A stretch of 64,000 nt of DNA, from contig NW_027043838.1 of assembly GCF_037102585.1 (NCBI RefSeq), forward strand, positions 496,001-560,000. The letters run 5' to 3'. Below are positions 37,281 through 46,908 of this stretch, piece after piece. A program made the position numbers and the translations under genes. This DNA is from Saccharomycopsis crataegensis. Lineage: Eukaryota; Ascomycota; Saccharomycetes; Ascoideales; Saccharomycopsidaceae. Each line of letters opens with the position of its first letter. Positions within the stretch are counted from its first letter, which is position 1. Below the pieces are notes generated by a model, which saw only the letters and a program-made list of their open reading frames with translations, was not told the DNA's origin and searched no databases.

Positions 37281-38378
37281 TTACTTTGATTGATTGTCTA
37301 TTGTCGCCACAAAGGTTGTAGCACACCCTCCACTCACCATATACACCGTTTCACCGCCATTGTAGATTCTATTCAAGAAGTCAAACGTAACCTCGTCGTC
37401 ATTGGTGAGGCCACTGTGAACTCCACAATTGCCGTGCTCTCCCCAACCCCAGCAGTACACATTGTTGTTATTATCTAATATAATACCGTGCTCACTCCCC
37501 ACTGCGTATTGTTTGATCTTGACATTATTGCTGCTGATGAGCTTTTGACCATGAGAGTTATTACCAAGAGAATGGATAGCCCCATCTTTGGTTTCCACAT
37601 GAACTGACGACCACATTGATTGAATATTGGCAATTTCTTTGGTTTCAAACGCCATCAACCCATCGGCCTGCATTTTCTCGGTTTTACCTCGTAGAACTAT
37701 TTCACGATTACTGTAAAACACTGTGTATTCTCTCCCAAGAGCAAACCCTTGCAAGCCTGCACTAAGATTCTCTAACTTTGAAGGAGCCCAAACCATTTTC
37801 CCGAGGCTCGGACACATCTTGTGACCTTTATTATACCCCCATCCGTAAAAGCTGTTACTTGTTCTTAGAATAACGTGGTTTAATGACGCCTTGATATCCA
37901 CTATTTTATTAATTTCCAGAGGAAACAGTACTTGTCTCAATGAACTAACCATCCCATGTTTTCCCAAGTCTTCTTTAGCGTAAGACTTGAACGTTCCTTT
38001 CCCAAGGGCTAACTCCCCTTTAGAACCCAATCCACAACTGTAGACTCTGCCTTCAATATCGACCAACACCGAGAATTCCCACCCGCACGCCATGTTTGCC
38101 CAAGTTAAATGCTCGCCAATTCTCCTGAACTTCTTGAAATGCTGCAACGATTCATCATTGGGGACAGTACCACATTGACCATAGCTGTTGTCTCCACTAG
38201 CCCAGATTTCCCCTGTCTCCAACAACACGAAGGTGTGGTTCCCTCCACTGGCGATCTTGGTGATCTTGGTGGCTGCTGGAAAGTCGATCTGGGTCAATAC
38301 GTCTAGATCATTATCATTTCCGACCCCCAATTGGTAGTTCCCGTTAGACCCACAGTCATATAGTTTGAACTGATCCAT
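37281..38378 (-). CDS. ATS1: Ats1, RCC1-repeat protein
   Basis: S. cerevisiae Ats1 binds Kti11 and is linked to diphthamide synthesis and Elongator. The 365-residue product (S. cerevisiae 333) is built of RCC1-type repeats: LYDCGSNGNYQLGVGND at the start, GGNHTFVLLETGEIWASGDN, CGWEFSVLVDIEGRVYSCG, ILRTSNSFYGWGYN, and near the end VYCWGWGEHGNCG and GGCATTFVA. The last two match Ats1 almost exactly, which separates it from other RCC1-like proteins such as the Ran exchange factor. It is divergent from FUN30 with only 240 bp between starts, as in S. cerevisiae (YAL020C/YAL019W). The spacer contains a poly-T run of about 22 (38461-38482), a likely nucleosome-free element. Confidence 0.9.
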   Translation of the reverse strand: MDQFKLYDCGSNGNYQLGVGNDNDLDVLTQIDFPAATKITKIASGGNHTFVLLETGEIWASGDNSYGQCGTVPNDESLQHFKKFRRIGEHLTWANMACGWEFSVLVDIEGRVYSCGLGSKGELALGKGTFKSYAKEDLGKHGMVSSLRQVLFPLEINKIVDIKASLNHVILRTSNSFYGWGYNKGHKMCPSLGKMVWAPSKLENLSAGLQGFALGREYTVFYSNREIVLRGKTEKMQADGLMAFETKEIANIQSMWSSVHVETKDGAIHSLGNNSHGQKLISSNNVKIKQYAVGSEHGIILDNNNNVYCWGWGEHGNCGVHSGLTNDDEVTFDFLNRIYNGGETVYMVSGGCATTFVATIDNQSK

Positions 38379-38618
38379 TGAATGTTATATATTGTCTCTT
38401 GGAACGTCTGTTTTTTGCAAGTAAACCCCTCAATTCGAATGTTCCATCGTTGCGTTGCCTTTTTTTTTTTTTTTTTTTTTTTCCCCAAACGCGTAAAAAA
38501 AACAATCAAAATTTTGTGTAGGAGAAAAAAAACAAAAAAAAAAAAAAAATGAATTTCCAACCACACCGCGACCACCCTTCAGCCTTTATCTCACCTGCAA
38601 ACATCATCCAATAGAGAT

Positions 38619-41600
38619 ATGTCTGACGACCAGATAAGTCCCAACAAACCGTTTGTTCAAGTGCCTGCGAGCACCGAGTCTTCGCCCTTGAAGACCCTGG
38701 AGTTTGTCAACATGCCTCCGTCCAGAACCTTGACCGATGGCAGTTTGAACAGTACCAATAACGACGACTATCAAATGTTGTCAAAATCCAAGTTCAGTGA
38801 AAAAAGTTCGCTCTCAAACTTGAAACTGTTTGCCTACCAAGGAGGAAGTACGGCCAACCCAGTGGTTAATGGATCAAATGGGATCACTGCTGATCAAACG
38901 AATTCTAATGGTCTCCCCAAGCAGATGGAGGACAATATGAATATCTTGAAGAAAAGGTATCCTACTTGCAAAGAATCAGTATTACTTCAGACTTATAAGA
39001 AAAAGAAGGGAAATTTACGAGAGGTTATTGGGTTTTTAAATGGATTACAAGTATCGCATCCTCAGTTCTTTAAAGCAACAAATCCACCCTCCAATAATAA
39101 TATCAGCAGCAGACAAAAAGAAACCGCAAAACCTGTCACTCATAATAGTCCAGGTGCCACAAGACCTTCTGGCCGTTTAGCATCATTGAATAGTACTCCA
39201 CAAAAGAGCGAGTTATCCTACAAGCTTAACCCTACAAAAAAAGTGTTATCTATTCAACAAAAGTTTGGGCTCAGTTCTCAGATCAAATCAGAAGCTCCTC
39301 AAGTGAAAAAGAGAAGATTGGTCCGGGGCTCTAGAAATCCAAAACCTGATTATCAAGAAGATGACTTCATCGCCGATGACGATGAAGATGATGAAGAGGT
39401 CGCAAAGATAAAGAAGCCTAAATCCATCCTTGAAAAATACGCCGCTAATCAAAAAGCTATAATCAATAGAGCGGTCAGCTTAAGTGATGATGAAGAAGCC
39501 GACGCCGGTGCGTCAGAAGATGAAGACGATTCCGATGCTGGTGAATATTATACACAAAGTGCGGCATCGCAATATGAAATGAACAACAGACTTTTAGAAT
39601 TCTTGAACACCGCAGAATTGGGTGATATTTGTGACATCGGTGGCTGTTCTCCTGCCATTGCCGAAAACTTGATCAAGAACCGTCCTTGGCGATCTTTGTA
39701 CGATCTCGAAAACAATGAGTTGGGCGAAACTGTTGAGACCCAAAGCAGAAGAAGTAAGAGAAAGCCTAATGGATTGAAAATTGTTGAAAAAGCCGCAGTG
39801 ACCCTTAGAGGTTATGATGCCGTCGAGTCGTTAGTACAGAAATGCTCTCAATACGGTAATATTATTTCTAATGAGATCAAGAAGTGGGGCATCAACGTCG
39901 CTGGTGAAAAAGGAGAACTCGAAATCACCGAAGTGGATAGTGAAGAAGTTAATGATGATAATAATAATAATAATCAGGAGGAGGAGGGGGAGGATGGTGA
40001 TAATGATATTGGGTCTACCCAAAGGAAAGTCAGAGGGACCTATTTCAGTCATAAGCCTAAATGGGCCGCCGACAATTTACAATTAAAGCCATATCAACAA
40101 GTCGGTATTAATTGGTTGAATTTGTTGTATCAAAACAATCTATCGTGTATATTGGCAGATGAAATGGGTTTGGGCAAAACTTGTCAAGTCATTTCTTTCT
40201 TTGCATACTTGAAAGAAATCAGCTCTAATAAAGGTCCAAATTTGGTCATTGTTCCGTCTTCAACTTTAGAAAACTGGCTTAGAGAATTCCAAAAGTTTTG
40301 CCCAACTTTAAAAGTCAGTCCTTACTATGGGTCACAGAAAGAACGTTTTGAATTGAGAATGACATTAGAAGAGACCGAGTTTGATGTTTTGGTAACAACT
40401 TATAACTTGGCCACCGGTAACAAAGACGATATGAAGTTTTTAAGAAGTCGGAAATTCAACATTATTGTCTATGATGAAGGCCATATGTTGAAGAACAGCA
40501 ATAGTGAAAGATATCAGAAATTGATGAAAATTCCTGGGAAATTTAGACTTTTGTTGACAGGTACCCCGTTGCAAAACAACTTAAAAGAGTTGATCAGTTT
40601 GTTGGCTTTCATTTTGCCAAACTTGTTCAGAGAAAAGCAACAGGATTTGCAAGTTTTGTTCAATCAAAAGGCTACTACCAGTAGCAAAGATGATGGGAGT
40701 CGAAAGGATTTCAATCCATTATTGTCTGTCCGTGCCATTTCAAGAGCAAAGACGATGATGACCCCGTTTGTGTTGAGAAGAAAAAAACAACAGGTATTGA
40801 AGAACATGCCAAAGAAAGAAACATTCATCGAATATTGTGACAACACAGACATTCAACAAGATTTGTACGAAAAGCAACTTGAAAAGGGCAGAAAGGCTAC
40901 GGAAGAATCTTCGGAACTTGATAAGAATCGTGACCAATCATCCAATATCATTATGAGTCTTAGAAAAGCGTCGATTCATCCCCTATTATTTAGAATACAT
41001 TTTACCGAACCTTTATTGCGGAAAATGGCTAAGGATATTATGAAAGAACCGCAATATCGTGACGCCAACGTTCAGTTCATTTTTGAAGATATGGAAGTGA
41101 TGACGGATTTCGAATTGCACAACTTATGTTTGAAATTCCCTAAAACCATTGGTAAATATAAGTTGGATCTTTCTGAAGAAATCCTCAATTCTGGAAAATT
41201 TATGAAACTAAAAGAACTTTTGCCAAACTTCATAATCCAAGGTGATAGAATTTTGATCTTCTCACTTTTCACCCAAGTGTTGGATATTTTGGAGATTTTA
41301 TTGAATGAATTGAGCATCAAATTTTTGAGATTGGATGGGAGCACCAGTGTTGAATTACGACAGGATATCATTGATCAGTTTTACCAGGACGAATCGATCA
41401 AAGTGTTTATTTTATCCACCAAGGCCGGGGGGTTCGGTATCAATTTGGCGTGTGCCAATACCGTGGTGATTTTGGATCAAAGTTTCAACCCTCATGACGA
41501 TAGACAAGCAGAAGATAGAGCACATAGAGTAGGTCAAACTAGAGAGGTCAGAGTATACAGAATGATCTCGCAGAACACTATTGAAGAAAACATTTATAAT

Positions 41601-41723
41601 TTGGCACAGCAGAAATTGGCCTTGGATCAAAGTGTCAGTGGTGATGGTGACAACAGTGATGCAGCAAGCAACAAAAATGAGGAAAAGGCCAGTAAATCCT
41701 TGTTCAAAGAACTCTTCAAATGA
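38619..41723 (+). CDS. FUN30: Fun30, SNF2-family chromatin remodeler
   Basis: ATP-dependent remodeler for heterochromatin silencing and DNA-end resection. 1034 residues (S. cerevisiae 1131). A CUE motif lies at about 105-145 (LKKRYPTCKESVLLQTYKKK, then VIGFLNGL). Acidic linkers follow, then a helix-hairpin-like segment before the ATPase. SNF2 motifs: LADEMGLGKT at about 512-521, VPSSTLENW, DEGH at about 618, LLTGTPLQNN, and in the second lobe RLDGSTSVELRQ, STKAGGFGINLA, and HRVGQTREVRVYR. The order of motifs and CUE placement fit Fun30/SMARCAD1 rather than INO80 or ISWI. It is convergent with PET100 at its 3' end. Confidence 0.95.
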   Translation: MSDDQISPNKPFVQVPASTESSPLKTLEFVNMPPSRTLTDGSLNSTNNDDYQMLSKSKFSEKSSLSNLKLFAYQGGSTANPVVNGSNGITADQTNSNGLPKQMEDNMNILKKRYPTCKESVLLQTYKKKKGNLREVIGFLNGLQVSHPQFFKATNPPSNNNISSRQKETAKPVTHNSPGATRPSGRLASLNSTPQKSELSYKLNPTKKVLSIQQKFGLSSQIKSEAPQVKKRRLVRGSRNPKPDYQEDDFIADDDEDDEEVAKIKKPKSILEKYAANQKAIINRAVSLSDDEEADAGASEDEDDSDAGEYYTQSAASQYEMNNRLLEFLNTAELGDICDIGGCSPAIAENLIKNRPWRSLYDLENNELGETVETQSRRSKRKPNGLKIVEKAAVTLRGYDAVESLVQKCSQYGNIISNEIKKWGINVAGEKGELEITEVDSEEVNDDNNNNNQEEEGEDGDNDIGSTQRKVRGTYFSHKPKWAADNLQLKPYQQVGINWLNLLYQNNLSCILADEMGLGKTCQVISFFAYLKEISSNKGPNLVIVPSSTLENWLREFQKFCPTLKVSPYYGSQKERFELRMTLEETEFDVLVTTYNLATGNKDDMKFLRSRKFNIIVYDEGHMLKNSNSERYQKLMKIPGKFRLLLTGTPLQNNLKELISLLAFILPNLFREKQQDLQVLFNQKATTSSKDDGSRKDFNPLLSVRAISRAKTMMTPFVLRRKKQQVLKNMPKKETFIEYCDNTDIQQDLYEKQLEKGRKATEESSELDKNRDQSSNIIMSLRKASIHPLLFRIHFTEPLLRKMAKDIMKEPQYRDANVQFIFEDMEVMTDFELHNLCLKFPKTIGKYKLDLSEEILNSGKFMKLKELLPNFIIQGDRILIFSLFTQVLDILEILLNELSIKFLRLDGSTSVELRQDIIDQFYQDESIKVFILSTKAGGFGINLACANTVVILDQSFNPHDDRQAEDRAHRVGQTREVRVYRMISQNTIEENIYNLAQQKLALDQSVSGDGDNSDAASNKNEEKASKSLFKELFK

Positions 41724-42111
41724 TTTTTTTTTTTTCGTTGTTTCCTCGCATTATATTGTGATTGAACTCAAGTAAAAACGCTCCTACTACAAATAAATCA
41801 TGTTTTTGGTGTCTATTTCTTTTCTTTTTTTTTTTTCTTTTTTTTTGAAAAATGTTCTGCTTGTAATTCTAGATAATGATAACAATATATTATAGTTCAT
41901 AATTGAATAACTATTTACAGTAAAATGTTTCATCGAGACATCAACCCAAATTGGAAACAGAAAAAAAATAAAAAAATACCCAAATAAATAACAGTTTCGT
42001 ATATACATTTTATCTCAAGAGAAAGAAACAACAATAAAAATAAATATAATAGCCAGATAAATTCATTTCCTTCCATAAACAATTCCACCGGGGGATTGGT
42101 ATGAATAATAT
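41724..42111. other. Shared 3' region of convergent FUN30 and PET100
   Basis: T-rich near FUN30, then AT-rich. No gene is seen. Confidence 0.65.
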
Positions 42112-42498
42112 CTATTCCTCATCAATATCTATTCCCAACTCTTTGGCCCTTTCTTCCAATCTCCGGCGCTTTTCAGCTCTGGCGGCTCTCATTCTTGCAA
42201 GTTCGGCCTTGATCTCGTGAGGTTCCTTGGGTATCTTATTCAAAGTTTCTGGATCTGGCCAGAACCCTGGAACATTAAATTTCTTATCAGTTTCGGTACC
42301 AACATAGTACATCACTGCTATTGGGGTCATCAAATAGAATGTGAACTAGATCATGAAATGTTAGCCAATATGAAAAGACAGACAGACAAGTCTTCGCAGA
42401 TAGTTGTGGCATTACAGCACTTTTCTACTTACTCTAAAGATATCAAGATTCGATCTGGAGATCCTTGGGATCTTAAACTTTGTGAAAATACTCGACAT
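42112..42498 (-). CDS. PET100: Pet100, cytochrome c oxidase assembly factor (spliced)
   Basis: Inner-mitochondrial-membrane factor needed for complex IV assembly. Exon 1 (42433-42498) encodes 22 residues ending NLDIFR; exon 2 (42112-42345) continues FTFYLMTPIAVMYYVGTETD. Total 99 residues (S. cerevisiae 111). The joined block, IFRFTFYLMTP to MYYVG, is the family's membrane segment; the following FNVPGFWPDPETLNKIPKEP is the most conserved part, and a charged helical tail (ELARMRAARAEKRRRLEERA) ends the protein. The short first exon is needed for a start codon. The gene sits about 6.6 kb from STN1 in this window; in S. cerevisiae PET100 (YDR079W) is close to PDC2-STN1. Confidence 0.9.
42346..42432 (-). 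other. PET100: Intron of PET100 (87 nt)
   Basis: Reverse strand: donor GTAAGT directly after AGA, branch-like GGCTAAC about 15 nt before the acceptor CTAG ending at 42346. Splicing in phase 0 restores the conserved IFR-FTFYL membrane segment. Confidence 0.87.
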
Positions 42499-42823
42499 CG
42501 TGGATATTATTTGTGGTGATGAGAATGGTAAGAATTAGCAGATAACACCAGAGAAATCTTGTTACTATTCGGAAAAAAAAAAAATTCCTACGGCAACCCA
42601 CATCACCGCTTAGTCAGCGAAAACCATTTTCCACCACCATTACCGTCAGTATATATACAATATCATATCTTTTTTTTTTTTTTTTGCATGGACTATAAAT
42701 CATTCAATATTCACAGTTATCTTGGTTTGTTCCTTTATCCAATTTTGAGGCATGACATGTCCAAATAATCAGTTTATGGATGAGTTCAATAACCGCAGGC
42801 CCTGACCCGATATTCGGAAAATG

Positions 42824-42831
42824 TTACCCGG
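42824..42831 (+). promoter_or_regulatory. Reb1-like site (TTACCCGG)
   Basis: Perfect consensus, 326 bp upstream of the PET100 start on the other side of the gene-poor stretch. Confidence 0.5.
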
Positions 42832-44708
42832 GCGGTTTTGACGAGATATAGAAAACGCGAAATTTTTCACAAATTCTTCAACTTCTTTCTCTCTTTTCAT
42901 GCTCTTCTAAAAGCATGGTTTTTTTGTTTTTCATTATATCATTTCAATTGGTAAGTTGAATATAAAATAAAAATCAGGAAAACAATATAATGATGATATA
43001 ATTTGCGGTTGAGCGAGATTGTTCTGGGACATGCCTAGTTCCAATTAAGGGATGATCTTAACATGCAATCAATACTTATTCTGACAGATATTGTTTTTTT
43101 TTTGTACTTTTCAATTTTGAAGATGTTTCTTGGAGGATCAAATTTGCTAACTTTAAAAAAAAAAGTCTAATGAAGTTGGATAGAAGTGTGGATGATGTAT
43201 ATGTGATAGCATATCGTAGAGATGGCTTAATTTGATACACAAGACGGCCACAGGAAAGATCAATTTTTTTTTTATCCCCAATTTCCCGAATCTTGAAAAG
43301 AAAAGAAAAAAGTAGAAAGCTTCTTCAAGGACGTGTCCAATGATGAAGCGTTGTTATCTTTATATGGAACATTGTCTGAAAAACTCCTCGTAAAGTGAAA
43401 AGATACTATGAAAAAGATACCCGAATTGTTGAATTGTTTGCCCAATTTTTGATTATCCTATTCAACAATCAAAAACGTAGAAGCTCTAATGTCGCCAGAG
43501 GGCAATATTCCCCAGGGGAGCCTTTACTTTTGCCGTAATAAACCACGGAATTCGACAGCTTTGAGAGCGACATCAAGCCCGACACTGTATCTTGTAGATA
43601 TTCAATGATTATCACTATAATAGTTGATTGGTCTTTCCCAAGATGTATCTGAATCACTATTATGCGTTGGATATTTTCCTATTTGAAGAAATTCAACTTA
43701 CGTCATTCTGCACACCACCTCGAATGTATATTGTGTTGTAATAATCAACTATTTGCGCATTATGGGGGCCCCAAGCCAACATAGAGAAACTACTTCATTT
43801 GCTAAATGTTAATTGAATATCACTGATGAATTGGAGTACTGAGAATCAGCAATTGGACCTGATTCTTTTTTATATCTCGTTTCATTTTTCTTCACTTATA
43901 TGGTATAAAGTTTCCTATTATATCCGAAACATGGACCAACTTCAATGTGTATATAACTTCAGGAAAAGATAATTGGTTGAAACTATGTGTTTCCTTGAAT
44001 CTGAACTTTGTAAATTAGCCAAATAAAAGAAAAGTTATTCTAATACTTTGATGATGTTCCTATTGATAGAAATAACCGTTTGTATCATGAATGGGAATTC
44101 ACTGAAAATAATTATTAAAACATATTAAAATATCAAAAAGAGTGTAACATATACCACCAGTATTTTTCATTCATTACCTAATCAATTATTTCTTATCTTA
44201 TTCCCTATCTCATAACTACTATTCTATACTCATTATCTATTTAAAGAGGTGCTAAACCCCTCATTCCCTATATATTATTTTAATAAAAAATCAAGTTAAT
44301 ATTACAAAGATAAAAGTATAGCACTAATAATTAACTCTCCAATGGTTTTTCTGTGCTATGTGACAATTATCAACCCACAAGAAAGTGTCAACAGAAAATA
44401 TCTATCCAATACTGATTACAAATGTAAACCTCTACGAAATGGAAAAGATATTTAAGGAAAATATACACTAGTTATTAGCCTTCTAATGTTAACCAGGTGA
44501 AAATTAAGAAAGATTATACAAAATTTATTGATCCCATGATACTTGATGCATTAAATAAAAATATATAAATCCCTATTTGACTTGAAGATAAACCACAACT
44601 TGATCCTGATAGCCACAAGAAAATTATAACCAATAAAATATTATAATAAACTCCCAATGCTCTGGTGTTGTTAAAAACAACAATATTGGTATCTCTGAAA
44701 TTATCGAG

Positions 44709-44716
44709 CCGGGTAA
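44709..44716 (-). promoter_or_regulatory. Reb1-like site (TTACCCGG)
   Basis: Reverse-strand consensus 55 bp before the tRNA-Ala gene. Confidence 0.45.
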
Positions 44717-44770
44717 CTATTACATAAAAAGAATGTGATTTGATGGTCTTCTACATAACACAGAACATCT

Positions 44771-44843
44771 GGGCGTGTGGCGTAGTTGGTAGCGCGCCTG
44801 CCTTGCAAGCAGGAGGTCACTGGTTCGATTCCTGTCTCGTCCA
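44771..44843 (+). tRNA. tRNA-Ala(UGC), intronless
   Basis: A 73-nt cloverleaf: acceptor GGGCGTG with CTCGTCC, D stem GCGT/GCGC, anticodon stem CCTGC/GCAGG with loop CTTGCAA (anticodon TGC), T arm with TTCGATT loop, discriminator A73. The alanine identity pair G3-U70 is present. The U6-U67 mismatch also occurs in the classical yeast tRNA-Ala. The T stem (ACTGG/CCTGT) has a U51-U63 mismatch that I do not know from yeast tRNA-Ala. A box TGGCGTAGTTGG (44778-44789) and B box GGTTCGATTCC (44822-44832) are intact. Confidence 0.95.
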
Positions 44844-45157
44844 AGATTTTAATTTTTTTGCCCGTTTAGTCTGTCAGCAGACAGAAAATCCAAAACAGAA
44901 AAACAAGAAAATAATAAGTATATGACAATACAAGTAAAATATTGGAAACGGAGCAATTATTTTTTATTTGAATAAAGAATTGAGAATTTCTAATTGTTTT
45001 CCAATCACTCGAAGTGGAGTTTCATTTGAAAGACATTAATCATCATTTCAAAATATTAACTGTCCTACCACATCATATTTTCCATTTTCAAAACAATTGG
45101 GAACTCAAATTTGACGTTTAGAGGAGTATACGCCATTCTTCCAACACATAATCTAAC
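44844..45157. other. tRNA 3' flank and NPY1 upstream region
   Basis: AT-rich; apart from the Pol III terminator nothing is recognised. Confidence 0.6.
44853..44859 (+). terminator. RNA polymerase III terminator (T7)
   Basis: Seven T residues 9 nt after the tRNA 3' end, preceded by a T4 at 44847-44850. Confidence 0.85.
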
Positions 45158-46660
45158 ATGCGAGGATTAGATCATATGAAAAGGGCCTTACTGAGACCGA
45201 ATATCCTTGAATCATGCTTGTCTTCGGCCATGATTCCAATCTCACAGCATCGGTACCCAAGAAATGAAGTATCCATGCATACTGATTCGATGAAACAGAA
45301 CCCTTCGAAGCACATCTTCTTTGGAAATGTATCACTTAATAGGTTTTCATTCCTAAGATCAAACAGTGAATTCATTGGCCTTGCTGTTAGGTCTTCTTAC
45401 ACTAGATTGATATTCTTGAACAATCATCAACCATTGTGCTTCTATGAGCGTGAAAACAGTTTTCCATCGTTAAAGTTATTAAAAGTGTCTATGCTGGAAG
45501 TGTCTAATGGTTTGCGAGACTATTTGTATCGGTGGACAGAATCAAACAAAAGGCAGGACGAATCACTATGGGATTTCCCGGCAATTACATTTCTTGGTAT
45601 GGACAAAAAGATCGGGGGACTTGAATTCAACAGTAACATAATAGATAATACCAACACAAACCAAAACTTCGACAGCATTGAAAATTCCAAAGTGAATGAT
45701 GGGTTATTCCACTACCAGTCTTATTCCGGGGTTCCATGCTTTGCTATAGACATCTCCAATAATCAATTTCTACAAGATGAGATTGTCAAAATAATCGACG
45801 ACAAAACGGGACATCCTGTTAACAATGAAAACCTCATGAATAAAGCAGACTTGCTAAATCTCGATACTGTGAATGGGCCAACTACTTCAACCTTCATTGA
45901 TCATTTGATGTATCTTCCCAACAGCGAGGCTTCAGTGTTTTCACAAAGTGCAATGTACATCGACTGGCTTACAAAAAACAAGTATTGTTCTGGATGTGGC
46001 TCTAAAAATTTAATTGTCAACGGAGGCACCCAATTAAAATGCTCATCTCATCTTCCAGAAACACCAATTGATTCCAAGACTTGTGTGGTGGCATCCAGCT
46101 CAAGGTGCAATGTCGCGCATCCTCGGACTGATGTTGCGGTGATTTCATCGGTAACTGATACTAATGGGTCCAAGATTTTATTGGTGAACAACAAAAGATA
46201 TCCCGTGGGAAACATGTATAGTTGTGTTGCAGGATTCCTCGAGCCTTCAGAGACCATTGAAGCGTGTGTCACTCGCGAAATTTGGGAAGAAACAAACGTA
46301 GTAATTGAGAACCATAATCCAGGAGATATTAAAATCTTGTTGAGTCAACCTTGGCCGTACCCTGCCACCTTAATGATTGGATGCTGTGGAATTACAAATT
46401 TCAATGAGAAGAACGAAGTCATAGGATTGGAGCATGACAATGAATTGAATGATGCAAAATGGTTTGATATTGACTATATAAAAGAAGTAATCATGGAAAA
46501 TGAGAGAATTGATAATTTATTGATCGAGGCGTTGAAGCTAGGCAAAAAGAAGGATATTGAGCTTCTACGAGGTGAAAAGGCTAATATTTTGAAGAAAGAA
46601 GTTGTCCTTCCAAACAAGAATACCATTGCTTTGGAGTTGATCAAGAGAATCGTGCTCTAG
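45158..46660 (+). CDS. NPY1: Npy1-type NADH pyrophosphatase (Nudix hydrolase)
   Basis: Hydrolyses NADH to NMNH and AMP; in S. cerevisiae Npy1 is peroxisomal. 500 residues against 384. Visible in order: N-terminal domain beginning HIFFGNVSLNRFSFLR (about 52), zinc-ribbon cysteines (YCSGCGSKN, LKC, SRC) with the conserved HPRTD, then the Nudix box GFLEPSETIEACVTREIWEE and the SQPWPYP motif that marks NADH pyrophosphatases. The zinc-ribbon has a longer loop than usual. The first 50 residues have no counterpart in S. cerevisiae Npy1 and are arginine-rich with few acidic residues; later ATGs at codons 40 and 45 could give the shorter form. No C-terminal SKL-type signal is seen (ends KRIVL). Confidence 0.9.
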   Translation: MRGLDHMKRALLRPNILESCLSSAMIPISQHRYPRNEVSMHTDSMKQNPSKHIFFGNVSLNRFSFLRSNSEFIGLAVRSSYTRLIFLNNHQPLCFYERENSFPSLKLLKVSMLEVSNGLRDYLYRWTESNKRQDESLWDFPAITFLGMDKKIGGLEFNSNIIDNTNTNQNFDSIENSKVNDGLFHYQSYSGVPCFAIDISNNQFLQDEIVKIIDDKTGHPVNNENLMNKADLLNLDTVNGPTTSTFIDHLMYLPNSEASVFSQSAMYIDWLTKNKYCSGCGSKNLIVNGGTQLKCSSHLPETPIDSKTCVVASSSRCNVAHPRTDVAVISSVTDTNGSKILLVNNKRYPVGNMYSCVAGFLEPSETIEACVTREIWEETNVVIENHNPGDIKILLSQPWPYPATLMIGCCGITNFNEKNEVIGLEHDNELNDAKWFDIDYIKEVIMENERIDNLLIEALKLGKKKDIELLRGEKANILKKEVVLPNKNTIALELIKRIVL

Positions 46661-46908
46661 ATTTGTATTGTATATTTGAGAGAGTGGCTCGCGAGAAATC
46701 TAGAGAAGTATAAATGATATAGTATATAGGTAAATGTCACCGTGATTACATAAGCAACCGATCACCTTACCCTGTGAGCATTTCAAATTTTTTTTTTTTT
46801 TCCCGACATTTTTTTTTCATCGAAAGGCTTTTGGAACAATTGTTAAAGGAGACACAAGCCTGTTGAAGAAGTAAACACATAGATAAACTTCATTTCATTA
46901 ATATCAAA

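Larger units (their letters stand above)
42499..44770. other. 2.3-kb gene-poor AT-rich stretch
   Basis: No credible coding region. It holds a Reb1-like site, a short forward ATG frame (42915) running into a GTAAGT donor-like string at 42951, short poly-A/T runs, and a 17-bp inverted repeat of the TGTTG...CAACA type near 44668-44690 shortly before the tRNA gene. See findings for a possible decayed LTR and an undetected RNA gene. Confidence 0.6.
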
